Assembly: GCA_030710605.1 (NCBI GenBank)
Contig: CP092876.1
Coordinates: forward strand, 90,520,890-90,584,889
Source of the DNA: Cordylochernes scorpioides
Lineage: Eukaryota; Arthropoda; Arachnida; Pseudoscorpiones; Chernetidae
Length of the DNA: 64,000 nucleotides
Direction of reading: 5' to 3'
The position numbers and the translations under genes were made by a program. Positions 43,416-54,611 of the stretch are shown piece by piece. Below the pieces are notes generated by a model. It was not told the origin of the DNA. It saw only the letters and a list, made by a program, of their open reading frames with translations, and searched no databases. Each line of letters opens with the position of its first letter. The stretch's first letter is position 1.

Positions 43416-44576
43416 GTTTAAATCTTCCAATGCGGCATATCTATTCCTTGTAGGGATACTCGAGTACAGGCTATTACTTACGTCAGCGTAGAGCAGAGGT
43501 CTCGACTTCTGAGTTCCATTATCCATTCGGATTTCTTCTTCGACCTTGTCTTGTGAAACTATGGGGTCCTCTTCCACAATTCTTACAAACCTGACTCTGC
43601 AATACCGCGCTACGTGTCCTGGCTTGTTACACTTGAAACATATTGGTCTCCCGTCTTCTTTCCTATTCCTATTTGAATTTGGATTCTTATTGTATGTTTT
43701 ACTTGTGTAGACCGGTCTTTGCTCAGGATTGGGAGTGTAAGATCGTCTAGGGGCAGATACCTGGGGCAGAGGCTTGTTCTGGTAATACCTCGGAGTGGGG
43801 GCCTGGGGCTTGGAGGTGTTCTGGTAGTACCTCGGAGCGGGGGCCTGGGGCTTGGAGGTGTTCTGATATGGTTTTCTGAACGACATAGCATTCTTCCATT
43901 GCTCTTGATGATGGGGACGAGGAGAGCGTGGTCCATTATAAAGAGCTTTTGATTTTTCTGCACGTTCTTGGTAATTATTTTCGAACAAATCCAGCTTTTT
44001 ACAAATTTCTAGAAGTTCATTGGTATTTTTAGGAGGGTTTAGGTGAAGGGCAAAAGAGTATTCTTTCTTTAACCCTCCAATAACCCAGTTTAATTTAGTC
44101 TCTTCTTCCATTTGGGGGTCGACCTTGTTGCACAGTACAAGGATATCCTCTGCGAACCTGATTGCAGGTTCATTCCACTGCTGCATTCTGTTTAGCCTCA
44201 TCTTCATTTCTTCCTTGTTGGCGTCTGAGGCAAAATCCTGAATTAGTTGGCTCTTGAAATTTTCCCAGCTGGTGAAACTTATCTTGTGTAGGTTCAGCCA
44301 GGTTTTGGCGCTACCAATCATATTCATGGCAGCATAACGAGAGATAATGTAGTCTGCCCAATGGTACAGGAAGCCAATTTCTTCAAGAGATTCAATCCAT
44401 GGGTGAGGGTCTTCCGTTCCATCATACTTGGGGATGTCGATGTTGGGATAAAGGACAACTGGGTCGGAACTAGCATCTCTACCAATTGTTGCACCAGGTT
44501 GCGGCTTGGCAGACTCTTCAGGCATGATTCTCTCCTGTGCTGGGTCTTGCATCTTACCAGAGCGTGTTTCAACCAT
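43413..44576 (-). CDS. Gypsy C gag polyprotein
   Basis: The product has 387 residues and is intact, starting MVETRSGKMQDPAQ. The capsid-like region includes YDGTEDPHPWIESLEEI and AKTWLNLHKISFTSWENF, the pattern of retrotransposon gag. A proline/glutamine-rich linker contains in-frame repeats of RYYQNTSKPQAP. A zinc knuckle, CFKCNKPGHVARYC, lies at about 318-331. Gag ends DLN-stop, with the frameshift heptamer overlapping the last two sense codons. Structural intactness contrasts with the three decayed gypsy elements in the window. Confidence 0.88.
   Translation of the reverse strand: MVETRSGKMQDPAQERIMPEESAKPQPGATIGRDASSDPVVLYPNIDIPKYDGTEDPHPWIESLEEIGFLYHWADYIISRYAAMNMIGSAKTWLNLHKISFTSWENFKSQLIQDFASDANKEEMKMRLNRMQQWNEPAIRFAEDILVLCNKVDPQMEEETKLNWVIGGLKKEYSFALHLNPPKNTNELLEICKKLDLFENNYQERAEKSKALYNGPRSPRPHHQEQWKNAMSFRKPYQNTSKPQAPAPRYYQNTSKPQAPTPRYYQNKPLPQVSAPRRSYTPNPEQRPVYTSKTYNKNPNSNRNRKEDGRPICFKCNKPGHVARYCRVRFVRIVEEDPIVSQDKVEEEIRMDNGTQKSRPLLYADVSNSLYSSIPTRNRYAALEDLN
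43416..43422 (-). promoter_or_regulatory. -1 ribosomal frameshift heptamer TTTAAAC
   Basis: On the coding strand T TTA AAC is followed at once by the gag stop TAA. Slipping back one base enters an open frame that leads without a stop into the protease. TTTAAAC fits the X-XXY-YYZ rule exactly. No downstream pseudoknot was evaluated. Confidence 0.7.
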
Positions 44577-44831
44577 CCTACAAATTTATATAAGGGAATA
44601 ATGAGATAAGTCTAGTTTAAGTAGCCTCCAGAATCATTTATTTATTTTCTCACATCAAAGAGAGCAGTGAAGTCACACGTGTACCTAAATACAAATGATG
44701 ATAATCTAAATAATCTGTTTTAAATAAATATCATAGAATATAAAAATAAATAAATATATAATTTAAATTTCAAATATATTAAAAATAATATAAGAAATAC
44801 GCCATTAATCATGATGTAACAATATATATAT

Positions 44832-45385
44832 ATGGAAGCAATGGTCGCCTCTCCCGTCAAAATAAACGTCAGAATCTGACGCCATCTATTGACCATCGCC
44901 GCAATTAGCGGCATCGGGTCGGTGACAAAGCCACAACACCAACTTTGGCAAACTGATAAGCGTCCACCTAGAGACCATGGTTTCGGGCTAATGGCCCTCG
45001 TCAGAGTCTAGGGCGGACTTTATTCCATGAGATCCACACGGGATCTAATGGAATCCTCACAATCTACCAAAGAGGTGTTTTGCTGGCAATGTGGCTGGGC
45101 CAAATCTATTGGCAAAACATAGATGGAAAATTTGCCGGGAGGAAATTAATCCATGGAAGCAATGGTCGCCTCTCTCTCCCGAGGGCCATTAGCCCGAAAC
45201 CATGGTCTCTAGGTGGACGCTTATCAGTTTGCCAAAGTTGGTGTTGTGGCTTTGTCACCGACCCGATGCCGTTAGTTGCGGCGACGGTCAATAGATGGCG
45301 TCAGATTCTGACGTTTATTTTGACGGGAGAGGCGACCATTGCTTCCATGGATTAATTTCCTCCCGGCAAATTTTCCATATATATG
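44832..45385. repeat. Foldback element with ~168-bp arms
   Basis: Arm 44832-45000 is the near-perfect reverse complement of 45180-45348. A second, nested inverted pair joins 45119-45175 with 45323-45377. The arms are GC-richer than the surroundings. A worn single arm occurs at 52141-52270. Confidence 0.85.
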
Positions 45386-45740
45386 TTATAGATTAGAAAT
45401 TTTTTGTGTGTTTGATTGTTGAAAAGAGGTGCAGTCGTGGAAAAATAAAAATTATTATTTACCTTTCAAGCAGATTTTTATTTTGAATCTCTTGAAGTAA
45501 AAATATACATAAAATTATTTATATCACAGTAATATAAAATTTAGAAAATGAATTCTATATTCGTGATTTTCATTAGAAAAGGTAGGGTTCACTTTACATA
45601 TTTACAACAACAATAATTAAAAGTGCTATTATTTTGAATATATGGTCAAAAATGTATAACAGTCAATGAATGAAAAATAAAATATATGTTTTTAAAATGA
45701 AATAAAATATTTGCATTTTTAGATTATATAATATATATAT
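45386..45740. other. AT-rich stretch, no gene recognised
   Basis: Only low-complexity AT-rich DNA is seen between the foldback element and Helitron sequence. Confidence 0.5.
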
Positions 45741-45999
45741 ATATATGTTCCCGGCTTCGACCGGTTTTTACCCGAGTAAAAGTTTGCCTAACGAACATTT
45801 GTTAAAACGATTCTAGCAAACATTCAATCCCTACTAATATACACTTACTTGTCTATACTCTCGATAATTTGAAAATTTTCCCGGTCTCTTTAAAAATACT
45901 CGATAAGTTGAATAAAATCCATATTAATTGGTCCACTCGGTAATTTGAAGATGAAGGAATAGTATCTTGCCACAAACGAACATTTGTAAATAAATGTAT

Positions 46000-46884
46000 T
46001 CAGCGAATGTACCCGGCTTCGCCCGGTTTTTAACCGAGTAAAAGTTTGCCTAACGAACATTTGCTAAAACGATTCTAGAAAACATCCAATCCACCTATAT
46101 ATAGATTTATAAACGTATATAAATATTGTTATATTCGTTTGAATATATTTTTGAAACATAATTTTTTAAAAACATTTATTAATTTTTAAATAAGATATTG
46201 TCACGCGTTTGTGGAGTTTATAATTAATTATTTCTTTTTTTCTCAATGAATTATGTATATTAATTTAAAAATTCATTTTTGTTTTCATCATCACATACAA
46301 TGAATTTTTTATATAAACAAACGATAATAAACAACAACAACAATTAGCTCAAAAATCATTCATTCTGGTTAGCAGCTTCGTAAATAAAGATATTTCCACA
46401 ACAACAACAATTCTATTTGCATCTTCATTATTATAAAACAATGACAAATTATATTAACAATGTAAAAATATATTTTAACATTGCAACATTTTAACATTTA
46501 ACACAAAGACGTTACAATATTTTCTTTAAATATATATTAATATTGAAATGCCAAGAGTTTATAGCCATTATAAAGCGCTAATATTTGAATTAGTTTTACT
46601 TAATATATTAGCCCTGAAAGACCCAAGGTCATCAGGCGTGGAGAATACTTCCTGCCAAAACCTAAGCCTATCTCCGTAGCAATGGGGGCGCTGATTGCGA
46701 GTTAAATATACAAATCTTCAAAAAACTCTAAGGATATTCAAGATATTCAAGAAATTATTTTTTAAAAACCTTCCCGGGGATATACCTAATAATATCCCAA
46801 AATTTCACAGCAATTGGATGCATGGTTTTTGAATCTATAGAGTACAAACATACAGACAGAAATTCAATTTCATATATATATAGA
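46000..46884 (-). mobile_element. Helitron, minus orientation, somewhat degraded
   Basis: On the minus strand it starts TCTATATATATATGAAATTG after an A and ends with an ACCGGGCGAAGCCGGG hairpin and CTGA near 46000. The bordering base is A where T is expected. A second worn 3' end (hairpin 45750-45766) extends the similarity to about 45741. The internal AAC-rich stretch (46330-46410) is not in the other copies. No coding region is seen. Confidence 0.65.
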
Positions 46885-47345
46885 TTATCACGCTGAGAAT
46901 ATATCAGTAAATTTATCTCTGAATTGTGAATATATTGTGGAGATAGATTTGGTGTGCAATAGATATAAATGGGAATTTGGGGTTGAATTGAACCGAATTT
47001 AGAAAGATTTTGTTATAAAAATGTTTCATATTTTAAAAAATACAAAAAACACATTTCTCATTTATATTTTAAATATTTTATTGACTAATATAATGTTCGA
47101 TAAAAATTCATCTATATTGAATGAATGTGTGTCTGACCTTTATGCCTGACCAAACCACTCATTGGAACGCCATGAAACTTTGGGAAGTTATTTAGTATAG
47201 TACTGGGAAGGTTTCTAGCAACTAAAATTTTTGAAATAACTTTTCGCAAAAAATAATCAAGATAAATATTCTAATTTATCTGTTATAATTAAACACAATC
47301 TGCTCTAAATATTATCATGATTATACGATGATTTTGTAATGTAGA

Positions 47346-47556
47346 TGTGATGTTCCTCTCTCTCTTCGATTAAATAAATAAATATGCTTTATTAAATTAA
47401 TAAACAAATTTTAATTATATATCTTTCTAATGTCAAACATACACTTTTTAATAGATTCTTAACAACAACAATCATTACAGTGCTGCCAAATCCAAACAAT
47501 CAAAAATAAATCAATTAAACAGAGTAGATTATAATATGATTATAAGGTATATTACA
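47346..47556 (-). repeat. 3' LTR of gypsy D
   Basis: On the plus strand it runs TGTGATGTT to TATATTACA. It is a few bases longer than its partner because of a CTCTCT insertion. Confidence 0.88.
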
Positions 47557-47568
47557 ACTTCCCCGACT

Positions 47569-48984
47569 TCAAACGACTTCATCCCTCCTGGGATGTCGAT
47601 GTAGATAAGGTTGGATATTGGAGATGTGAGCCGTTCTTGGAGTTTTATCATCAAACTCATATTCAACATATTTGGGGTGGCCTTCCATTTTGGTTACCCT
47701 TGTCACTCGATGCGGACCAGATAGCTTCCATTCTTTTCCAACCTTCTGATGTCTTACCAAAATATAATCGTCGATATTCATCTCTGGTGGCAGGGCCTTC
47801 TTACGACTGTTAAAATAAAACTTTGTTCTTTGTCGGTAGAGGTTTTGCTCAATTTGACTTTTTTTCTGTTTCATAAAGGGGACAGTGAAGATTAAGCTCT
47901 TTATCGGCAGGTAAAACAGGGGAAGTTTTTGTAAGTTTGAATAAAGGGGAGCAACCCAGGTAGGAGTTGTAGGATCTATTATGGTAGCGTACTGCCGCTT
48001 CTAAGGCATTTTTCCATCCACCCTTGAAGTGAGGATAGCACGAGAGAAAGGTCTTTATATCTCGTATAGCTCGTTCCGCTAAACCATTTCCTGCAGGGTG
48101 ATAAGGAGAAGTAGTTATTAATCGGATGTCTTTGGAGGTTAACCACCTAGGGAATTTTCCATACACAAATGATCTCCCTTGATCGGAGACTATAGTTCTC
48201 ACTGATTTCAGATCCTCATGTTCGTTGAAATATTTTATTAGAGCACGGCCATGTTGTTTCATTGCCTTGCTTGAACCACCCTAGTAGCCTCGTCAATAAT
48301 TATTAGAAATGTTGAATTCTTATCCTTGATGTTAGAAGGAGCCTCGGCGAAATCTACATGTACAGTATGGAAAGGTACCCTTGATTGATGGGGCAAACTC
48401 ATCTTTGAAGGACGGCTCTTATACTTGAACTTGACCCTTTGACAGATAGGACAAGAAGATACATATTTCCTTATGTCATTCTTCATACCAGGCCAAACAA
48501 AGCGTTGCTTCATTTTATAATATGTCCTCCAAAACCCCGAATGTCCTCCTGATAAGGGATCATCATGGTACATAGATAAAATTGAAGTTCGATGTTCGTG
48601 AGGGACAAAATATTTCCCGTGATCTTCTAATTTTAAAGGAATACTCTGATGTTTAACAAACAGTACGGTTTGATCGCTGGAATCAGGTGTTTCTACAGCC
48701 AATCTAGACAGCGCGTCTGCATCGCTGAGCTCCCTGCCAGAACGGTGGTTCACTCTCGTTTCGAATGAGCTCAGAAACAGCTGCCACCTCGCAAGTCGAT
48801 CCCGGAGATGGCCACAGGAAAGTAGCTGTGTCAATGCGCGATGATCCGTGTGGACAACAAAAGACTTGCCTTCCAAATACCATCTGAAGTGTTTGACAGC
48901 CTTCAACACAGCAAGGCATTCTTTTTCAGTGATGGAATAATTTTGTTCAGCCTTGGAAAATGTATATGAATAATAACTAATCAC
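47569..48984 (-). pseudogene. Gypsy D RNase H and integrase
   Basis: RNase H shows ITEKECLAVLKAVKHFRWYLEG, HTDHRALTQLL and SDADALSRL. The integrase has an HHCC finger (HSGFWRTYYK...CPICQRVK) and core residues in VDFAEAP, VSDQGRSF and NGLAERAIRD. Frameshifts lie near 48260 and 47860, and the C-terminal part reads SGPHRVTRVTKMEGHPKY. The reading ends 12 nt before the 3' LTR. Confidence 0.85.
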
Positions 48985-49050
48985 TCTGAGTTGAAGTGAC
49001 TTCCTTTTATTTACGTCCCTCTGGTATAGAATAGCCCCTGTTCCATAATA

Positions 49051-50002
49051 TCAAGCATCTGTTGACATTTCATAAGGCAATGACTCATCCGGGATTGCCA
49101 GTATTGGTTTTGACGTGATGATATCAATAAGTTTTAAATAGGCCTCTTCACATTTATCAGACCACATAAAACTAGAATCTTTTTTCTTCAGGTTGTCCAA
49201 CGGTCGAACTATCGTGGCATAGTTTGGTATATAGGTCCGAAAATGACCTGTAAATCCAGTAAAACATTGTAGTGACTTAAGATTATATAGGCGTTTCATG
49301 AGTTTAGCCTTTTCGATTACTTCCTCCTTTATTTGCTTCGAATTACCGTTGATAATTCTAACTAAAAGTTCCACCTCAGATACACAAATTTGGCACTTGC
49401 CCAAGTTCACTGTCATATTATATTGATTCAGACTATTGAGAACTTTGTAAGTGAGGGAAGCACATTCTTCAAGGGTTGGGGCGCCACAACAAATGTCGTC
49501 AATGTAAACAACCACTCTGAGTTCCAATAAATCAGCCAACATCTCGCTCATAACCCTTTGAAATCTAGGAGGTGAATTTTTCCATCCGAACGGTAGTCTC
49601 TTAAACTCATAAAGTCCATCAGGTACTACAAAAGCAGAAAACTTTCTCGTGGCTTTAGTTAGACCGACTTGCCAAAACCCATCCTTCAAATCAATTTTTG
49701 CAAAGTATCGATAACCCCCAAATTTATTAATGATTGAGTCGATTTTAGGAAAAGGAAAAGGGATGCAAAAGGGTCTCTTTATTCAACTGTCGATAGTCAA
49801 TACAGAGTCGGTAGGACGAGTCCGTTTTAGGAACTAGAATACAAGGTGATGTGTACTCAGAAGTAGAAGGAGTAATAATATCCCCATCTAACATCTCCTT
49901 GATTTTTCCAGCAGTCCATGCTCTCTTGTGATCTGACATAGGGTAAGGTTTACATGCCACGATGTTATTATTGGGCTTCAATAGAAAGTCGATCTCGTGC
50001 AA
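49051..50002 (-). pseudogene. Gypsy D reverse transcriptase
   Basis: The first part reads SPCILVPKTDSSYRLCIDYRQLN. After a frameshift near 49745 the second reads MKDGFWQVGL, PFGWKNSPPRFQRVM and the catalytic YIDD (VVYIDDICC). The connection domain follows to STDA, and a stop near 49051 separates it from RNase H. Confidence 0.85.
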
Positions 50003-50057
50003 TGGTAATTCCTTTTTGGAGACATTTCAAAGCTTGGGGAATATAGTGATCAGGTCA

Positions 50058-50582
50058 TCACTGGTAAAAATAACTTCTTTTGACCGCAAAGACAAACCCT
50101 GTAATCTCATCAGTCCCAAAGTTCCATTGAATTCGGAGATCCCTCATGGTGGGCTTTCCTATTAACAGTTCGAATGGCATCTCCCTCAATATTGTCGCCG
50201 TCATCATTCTCTGTTGATCGTCAACCTGAAGTTCCACCTCAATATTCTCAGTAGCTCGGACATGACTTTCGTCAATCGTTGTTATCGTGGTCTCTGATGG
50301 ATAACTTTTCCATTTATATTTGGCCAAAAGGTCTCTTCTCATTAGATTGATAGAAGAACCTGGATCCAAGAAAGCAACAAGTTTTACACCATTTATAATA
50401 ACGGGCAACATAGAATCGGGACTTTTGCAAGACAAAAATAGGATCGATTTTGTCATCGGGATCGAACAACCCTCTAAATTTAGTTTTTTTGAAGAGAAGA
50501 CAGAATTATTTTGATTGTTCATTGTCTGTGATGCCTCCTCAATTTGATCAAGTTGGGCAAAATAGGCTGGCTTTTTGACCAC
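50058..50582 (-). pseudogene. Gypsy D protease region
   Basis: The protease motif appears as AFLDPGSSINLM, with Pro where the family has Ser or Thr after the catalytic Asp, followed by ELLIGKPTMRDL. The altered triad suggests loss of activity. Confidence 0.75.
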
Positions 50583-50600
50583 TGTGTTGCCAGTTGTCTG

Positions 50601-51518
50601 TTAGGGCTTGGATTCAAAAGGTTTTTTCTCCAAACTGGGAAGGATATTTTTCAGCAGCCGCAGAAGAGTCTCTTTGTTTTCGATTTTCACAGTAGACAAC
50701 TGATTCTGCATATCTGGGGGTAGCCCGTGAATCACTCCAATTATCAATAGCTTTTCACTTAAGCCGGGCATCCCTAATCGCATTTTCCTTTGTTTTTGGT
50801 GGAAGTAATCGATTAGAGAGCCGCCTCGATATCTCCACTTGAACGCCCTATCATATTTATCTATGGGGTTATCCCCAAATGAGGATACAAAATCTTCTTT
50901 CCATGTTTCCCAGCTAAAGATGCATTCATCAGCAAGTCTGCTATCGAACCACAATTGTGCAGTTCCCCCTAGGTAGTTTCTCATACCATATATTTTGGAT
51001 TGATCTTTTACCCAAACATTATTTGCACAGACATTTTCATATAGGGTTATCCAAGTGGCTGGATCTAAGTTATTACCGGAGAATTCAGGTGCTTTCATTT
51101 CGACATGTCTTGATGCATATTCATGCTGGTTTAAACTTAAATTTTGAACTAAAGAATTAACTAGTTTTGTTGTTCTGCTACAGTAGTTATCAATTTGCTA
51201 AAATTGTCTTCTGTTAATAGAGATTTTGCATCTAATTCCTCCTCATCCATTACGCAAATTTGTAAATCTTCAAATGATCGATTTTTGTATATTTCAATTA
51301 TTTTTGATGGAACTTTAACAAATCTGTTAGAATCCCCCCCCCCCCTTTTCTAAATAATAAGAAGTTAGATTCTTTCCACATTTAAACACGAGCTCGTGAT
51401 AAATGGGCAATTGAAACTCTTCAGGGATAGATAGAACATTAGCATCAGGGTTAAAGCTATAGCCAATTACCTTTTTATTCTTAAAATGCAGGATGATCGA
51501 TCCTGTCGGCTGCGCCAT
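50601..51518 (-). pseudogene. Gypsy D gag
   Basis: Gag starts MAQPTGSIILHF within the primer-binding site. The reading shifts at a run of 13 C on the plus strand (51334-51346) and again near 51170. It then continues MKAPEFSGNNLDPATWITLYE, GTAQLWFDSRL and FSWETWKEDF, a typical retrotransposon capsid pattern. No zinc knuckle was seen before the stop near 50601. Confidence 0.8.
51508..51517 (-). other. Primer-binding site of gypsy D, tRNA-Ser type
   Basis: TGGCGCAGCC lies four bases inside the LTR and is complementary to the 3' end expected for arthropod tRNA-Ser plus CCA (from memory). Its first bases overlap the gag ATG. Confidence 0.6.
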
Positions 51519-51521
51519 ATT

Positions 51522-51725
51522 TGTGATGTTTCTTCGATTAAATAAATTAATATGCTTTATTAAATTAATAAACAAATTTTAATTATATATCTTTCTAATG
51601 TCAAACATACACTTTTTAAATAGATTCTTAACAACAACAATCATTACAGTGCTGCCAAATCCAAACAATCAAAAATAAATTAATGAAACAGAGTAGATTA
51701 TAATATGATTAAAAGGTATATTACA
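51522..51725 (-). repeat. 5' LTR of gypsy D
   Basis: It is the partner of 47346-47556. On the plus strand it starts TGTGATGTT and ends GTATATTACA. Confidence 0.88.
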
Positions 51726-52140
51726 GTAGAAAATTAGGAAAGACAAAATTCAGGATGACACGGCAATTTATTTGAGACAAGAATAATGATACAATTCCAA
51801 GGCAAGATACTATTCCTTTAACTTCCAATTACCGAGGGAAACAATTAATATTGATTTTATTCAACTTATCGAGTATTTTTAAAGGGACCGGGAAAAAATG
51901 TTCACTTTATCGAGAGATTCGTTAGACAAACCTTTACTCGGGTAAAACCCGGGCGAAGCCGGGTACGTCCGCTAGTTTATTTATATACTTATTTTATTTC
52001 AATTTAAAGCGCTATGTGCCCCTAGGGACACTTGCGCTGTCATACATGTATACCTTTACATTTGTCATTTCTATTTGTTATTTATATACAATACCCTTAT
52101 TAGATTGTAATTTTACTTATTTAAAATGTCAATGGGATAG

Positions 52141-52270
52141 GTATGTTACTAAAATTTCAGTAAAGTTGATGAGGGTCTCCAGGCGTTTGACAAAAGTAGT
52201 GTTGTAGCTTTGTCACCGAACGGAAACCATTAGTTTGTGGAGAATTTCATTAAATGGCGCTAAATTCTAG
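52141..52270. repeat. Worn single arm of the foldback repeat
   Basis: Fragments such as GTTGTAGCTTTGTCACCGA match the arm of the foldback at 45180-45348 with many changes. Confidence 0.5.
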
Positions 52271-52499
52271 TGTCTATTTATTATAAATTATAAACTTTTT
52301 ATTCACACTGTTTGTAAAACACTAATCTTAAACACACAGGAAACTTAACGAACACAAATTCTAAAAATAACAAAGTAAACATGCCACAAGGTATTACACT
52401 GAATGAATTATGAAAATATTACTTAGACGGAGAACTTCTATTATATAGATATATCATATATGTGCCTAAAATATGTATGAGACCATTCGTCAGTATATA

Positions 52500-53015
52500 G
52501 CTCATTGCAGAGAGTGGAACAGAAAAAATGGGACGAAGTTCTACCTTTTGAAACATTTGCCTATAACACCGCTAATCAAAAAACTACAGGCTTTAGCCCC
52601 TTCTTTCTAGTTCATGGCCGCGAGGCCTAAACCGCTTTGGATTCACTCCCTTCATATCAGGACAATGATGTTGGTGATTATGTTCAGCATCTTATTATCA
52701 CACCTGAAGAAGCTCTGCACCTTGCACAAATACATCTCTATCGCCGTCAAGAAAAAGACAGAGAATACTATAACGAAACATGGAACTGTGTATAATCATT
52801 GGAAGATCTTGTTTGACTCTTCACTCCAGTGAGAAAGGTGGGACCCTCGGAAAAGTTAATTAAGAAATACTTTTGTCCCCTTAACGTATTAAAGGAAATT
52901 TTCCATCATCAATTATGAAATTGAGGCCATTGCTAACTCTCTAGAACGTAAAACAAAGGAAACAATACAAGTACTTGATACAAAGCCTTATTTAGATCTA
53001 TTCCTTCAAGATTAA
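52500..53015 (+). pseudogene. Gypsy integrase C-terminal relic
   Basis: The sequence reads EQKKWDEVLPFETFAYNTANQKTTGFSPFFLVHGREA, equivalent to the integrase of elements A and B, then decays through stops into the C-terminal region (KTKETIQVLDTKPYLD). No LTR or upstream domain accompanies it. Confidence 0.75.
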
Positions 53016-53574
53016 ATATCTGATTTGACTTCAAACGCCAAAATGTCCTGAAAAATAATTATTTGAACAAGAACCGATATCATGCCCTGTGACAAGATCA
53101 AGAGCTCAAAGGATGCAAAATATTCAATAACCTCAATTGGAGAGCACGCTGTTCATTTTTAAATGTGGGAAAATGTGGAATTTATTCTCATGTGAACATT
53201 TTTATTAATAATTATTAAACATACATTTTCTTTTGTTAAATATTTTCAACAGATAATTTATCCCAACCACGCTTGTGCGGGTGAGCATGTTTTTTTTAAA
53301 TTTTTATTCTTTGTATTCATGCTAAGAGTAAAACTACACAAACTACAACACAAAAACATCTAAAGCTCCTGTTTTAATTTATCTTCTACGTTACACAACA
53401 ATATATTTAATTTACATAGATTAAATAACACACTTAATTATTGTTTTGTAAAGTTATATTATTTTTACAATTTGCTGAATGATAACTTTTTGACTTTATA
53501 AATACATCTAGATGTAAAAAATTTGTGTAGTACTTCATTGGAGCAAAATTCTTCAAACATTTAAATGTCTTTGA
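53016..53574. other. AT-rich stretch, no gene recognised
   Basis: Nothing with coding or structural RNA character is seen between the integrase relic and the foldback element. Confidence 0.5.
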
Positions 53575-54090
53575 AGAAAATAAATAAATGGTAAGTTAAA
53601 AAATGCACAAAAGATGACAACACACAGAAAATATTCATATAGCTACCAGGGTAAACAGAAACGACTCGCCCTAAAATGAGACATCTTCGAACGACTCGCC
53701 CGAAATCTACACGTGTTTTATACCCGCAGATATATTAAACTAAAATAGGGTGAAATGTATGAATTGAATTTTTAATAATGAACTATCTCTTTGTTAATAA
53801 ACAAATATGAATAGCTCCATCTGTGGGTACATGTGGCACTGACAAATGGAGCTATTTATATTCTTTTATAACATAGAGAAAGTCCATTGTTAAAAATTCA
53901 ATTCAAACTTTTCAGCCTATTTTAGTTAAATATGTCTGCGAGTATAAAACAGGTGTAGATTTCTGGCGAGCCGTTCGAAGATATCTTATTTTAGGGTGTA
54001 TTGTTTCTGGCTTAGATGGTAGCTGAATGTTTTTTTTCTGTGTGTTGCATCTTCTGTGTTTTTTTAACTTATCATTTATTTATTTTATTT
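53575..54090. repeat. Foldback/MITE-like element with ~235-bp arms
   Basis: Left arm (about 53575-53810) and right arm (about 53840-54090) are imperfect inverted copies, sharing GACTCGCC-like blocks, TATTTTAGTTTAA and TGTGTGT ends. The short loop contains CTGTGGGTACATGTGGC. No transposase is present. Confidence 0.75.
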
Positions 54091-54160
54091 GAAGAATATT
54101 AGAAGACTTAAAAGATTCTTGATCCTCTGAAGTGCTACGCAAATTTTATCTATATGTATA

Positions 54161-54611
54161 TATCGTAATTTAAACAATGTGATATGTAAGTAATAAAGTA
54201 TGACGTCTTTTCTATTCGTCTCAAAGTGACACCAGCTTGCCACCGGACACCCGGGGGATCCAGAGAGGGACAAAGAAGGGGCGTTGGTCGGGATGTTGAC
54301 AGTTAGTTAGGTTACAGTGGATATTTCGGGCAGGCCCGCTCGGTACTAGGTCCGTGGTCATCTCACGGCGGCCCTCGTGGCCGCCGTTTTGGTTCATCCC
54401 TGCCTCCGCGGCTTCATGCAGGACGCCGAGCTTTCCTCAGTTAATCCTCAACTTTCCCCTGGTCCTGGTGCCACGTGAGACGTACTAGGAGAGCTTCTTT
54501 TGATCCCAAACTTTGTTCTTACTGTCCCGTGCGGACTTCCCACTCTTTACGCCTTGCCACTCAACCCCGACTGCTTCCAACTCACTTGTTGTCTTACCAG
54601 GGTTTACGACA
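54161..54611. repeat. Terminal direct repeat, left copy
   Basis: The copy is GC-rich in its second half (CTCACGGCGGCCCTCGTGG region) and highly similar to 60933-61381. Confidence 0.85.

Larger units (their letters stand above)
42618..44690 (-). mobile_element. Gypsy-type retrotransposon C, gag-pro part only
   Basis: Gag and protease are present; everything from reverse transcriptase on is replaced by mariner sequence at the junction 42614-42620. The 5' LTR was not identified. About 110 bp upstream of gag (to 44690) may be leader. Both partners end at the junction without a target duplication, suggesting a deletion that joined two elements. Confidence 0.7.
47346..51725 (-). mobile_element. 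Gypsy-type retrotransposon D, nested in a Helitron
   Basis: LTRs at 47346-47556 and 51522-51725 flank gag, protease, reverse transcriptase, RNase H and integrase on the minus strand. A 5-bp target duplication, GTAGA (47341-47345 and 51726-51730), borders it. The primer-binding site matches the tRNA-Ser 3' end. Many frameshifts and stops make it inactive. It belongs to a gypsy lineage distinct from elements A and B (YIDD instead of YLDD in the reverse transcriptase). Confidence 0.9.
47111..51975 (+). mobile_element. Helitron interrupted by gypsy D
   Basis: The 5' end TCTATATTGAATGAATGTG lies after A47110. The 3' end is a CCCGGGCGAAGCCGGG hairpin with CTAG at 51972-51975 before T. The Helitron is about 485 bp once the 4380-bp gypsy element and one GTAGA are removed. 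The re-joined sequence GTAATGTAGAAAATTAGG matches other Helitron copies (62681-62698). Confidence 0.75.
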
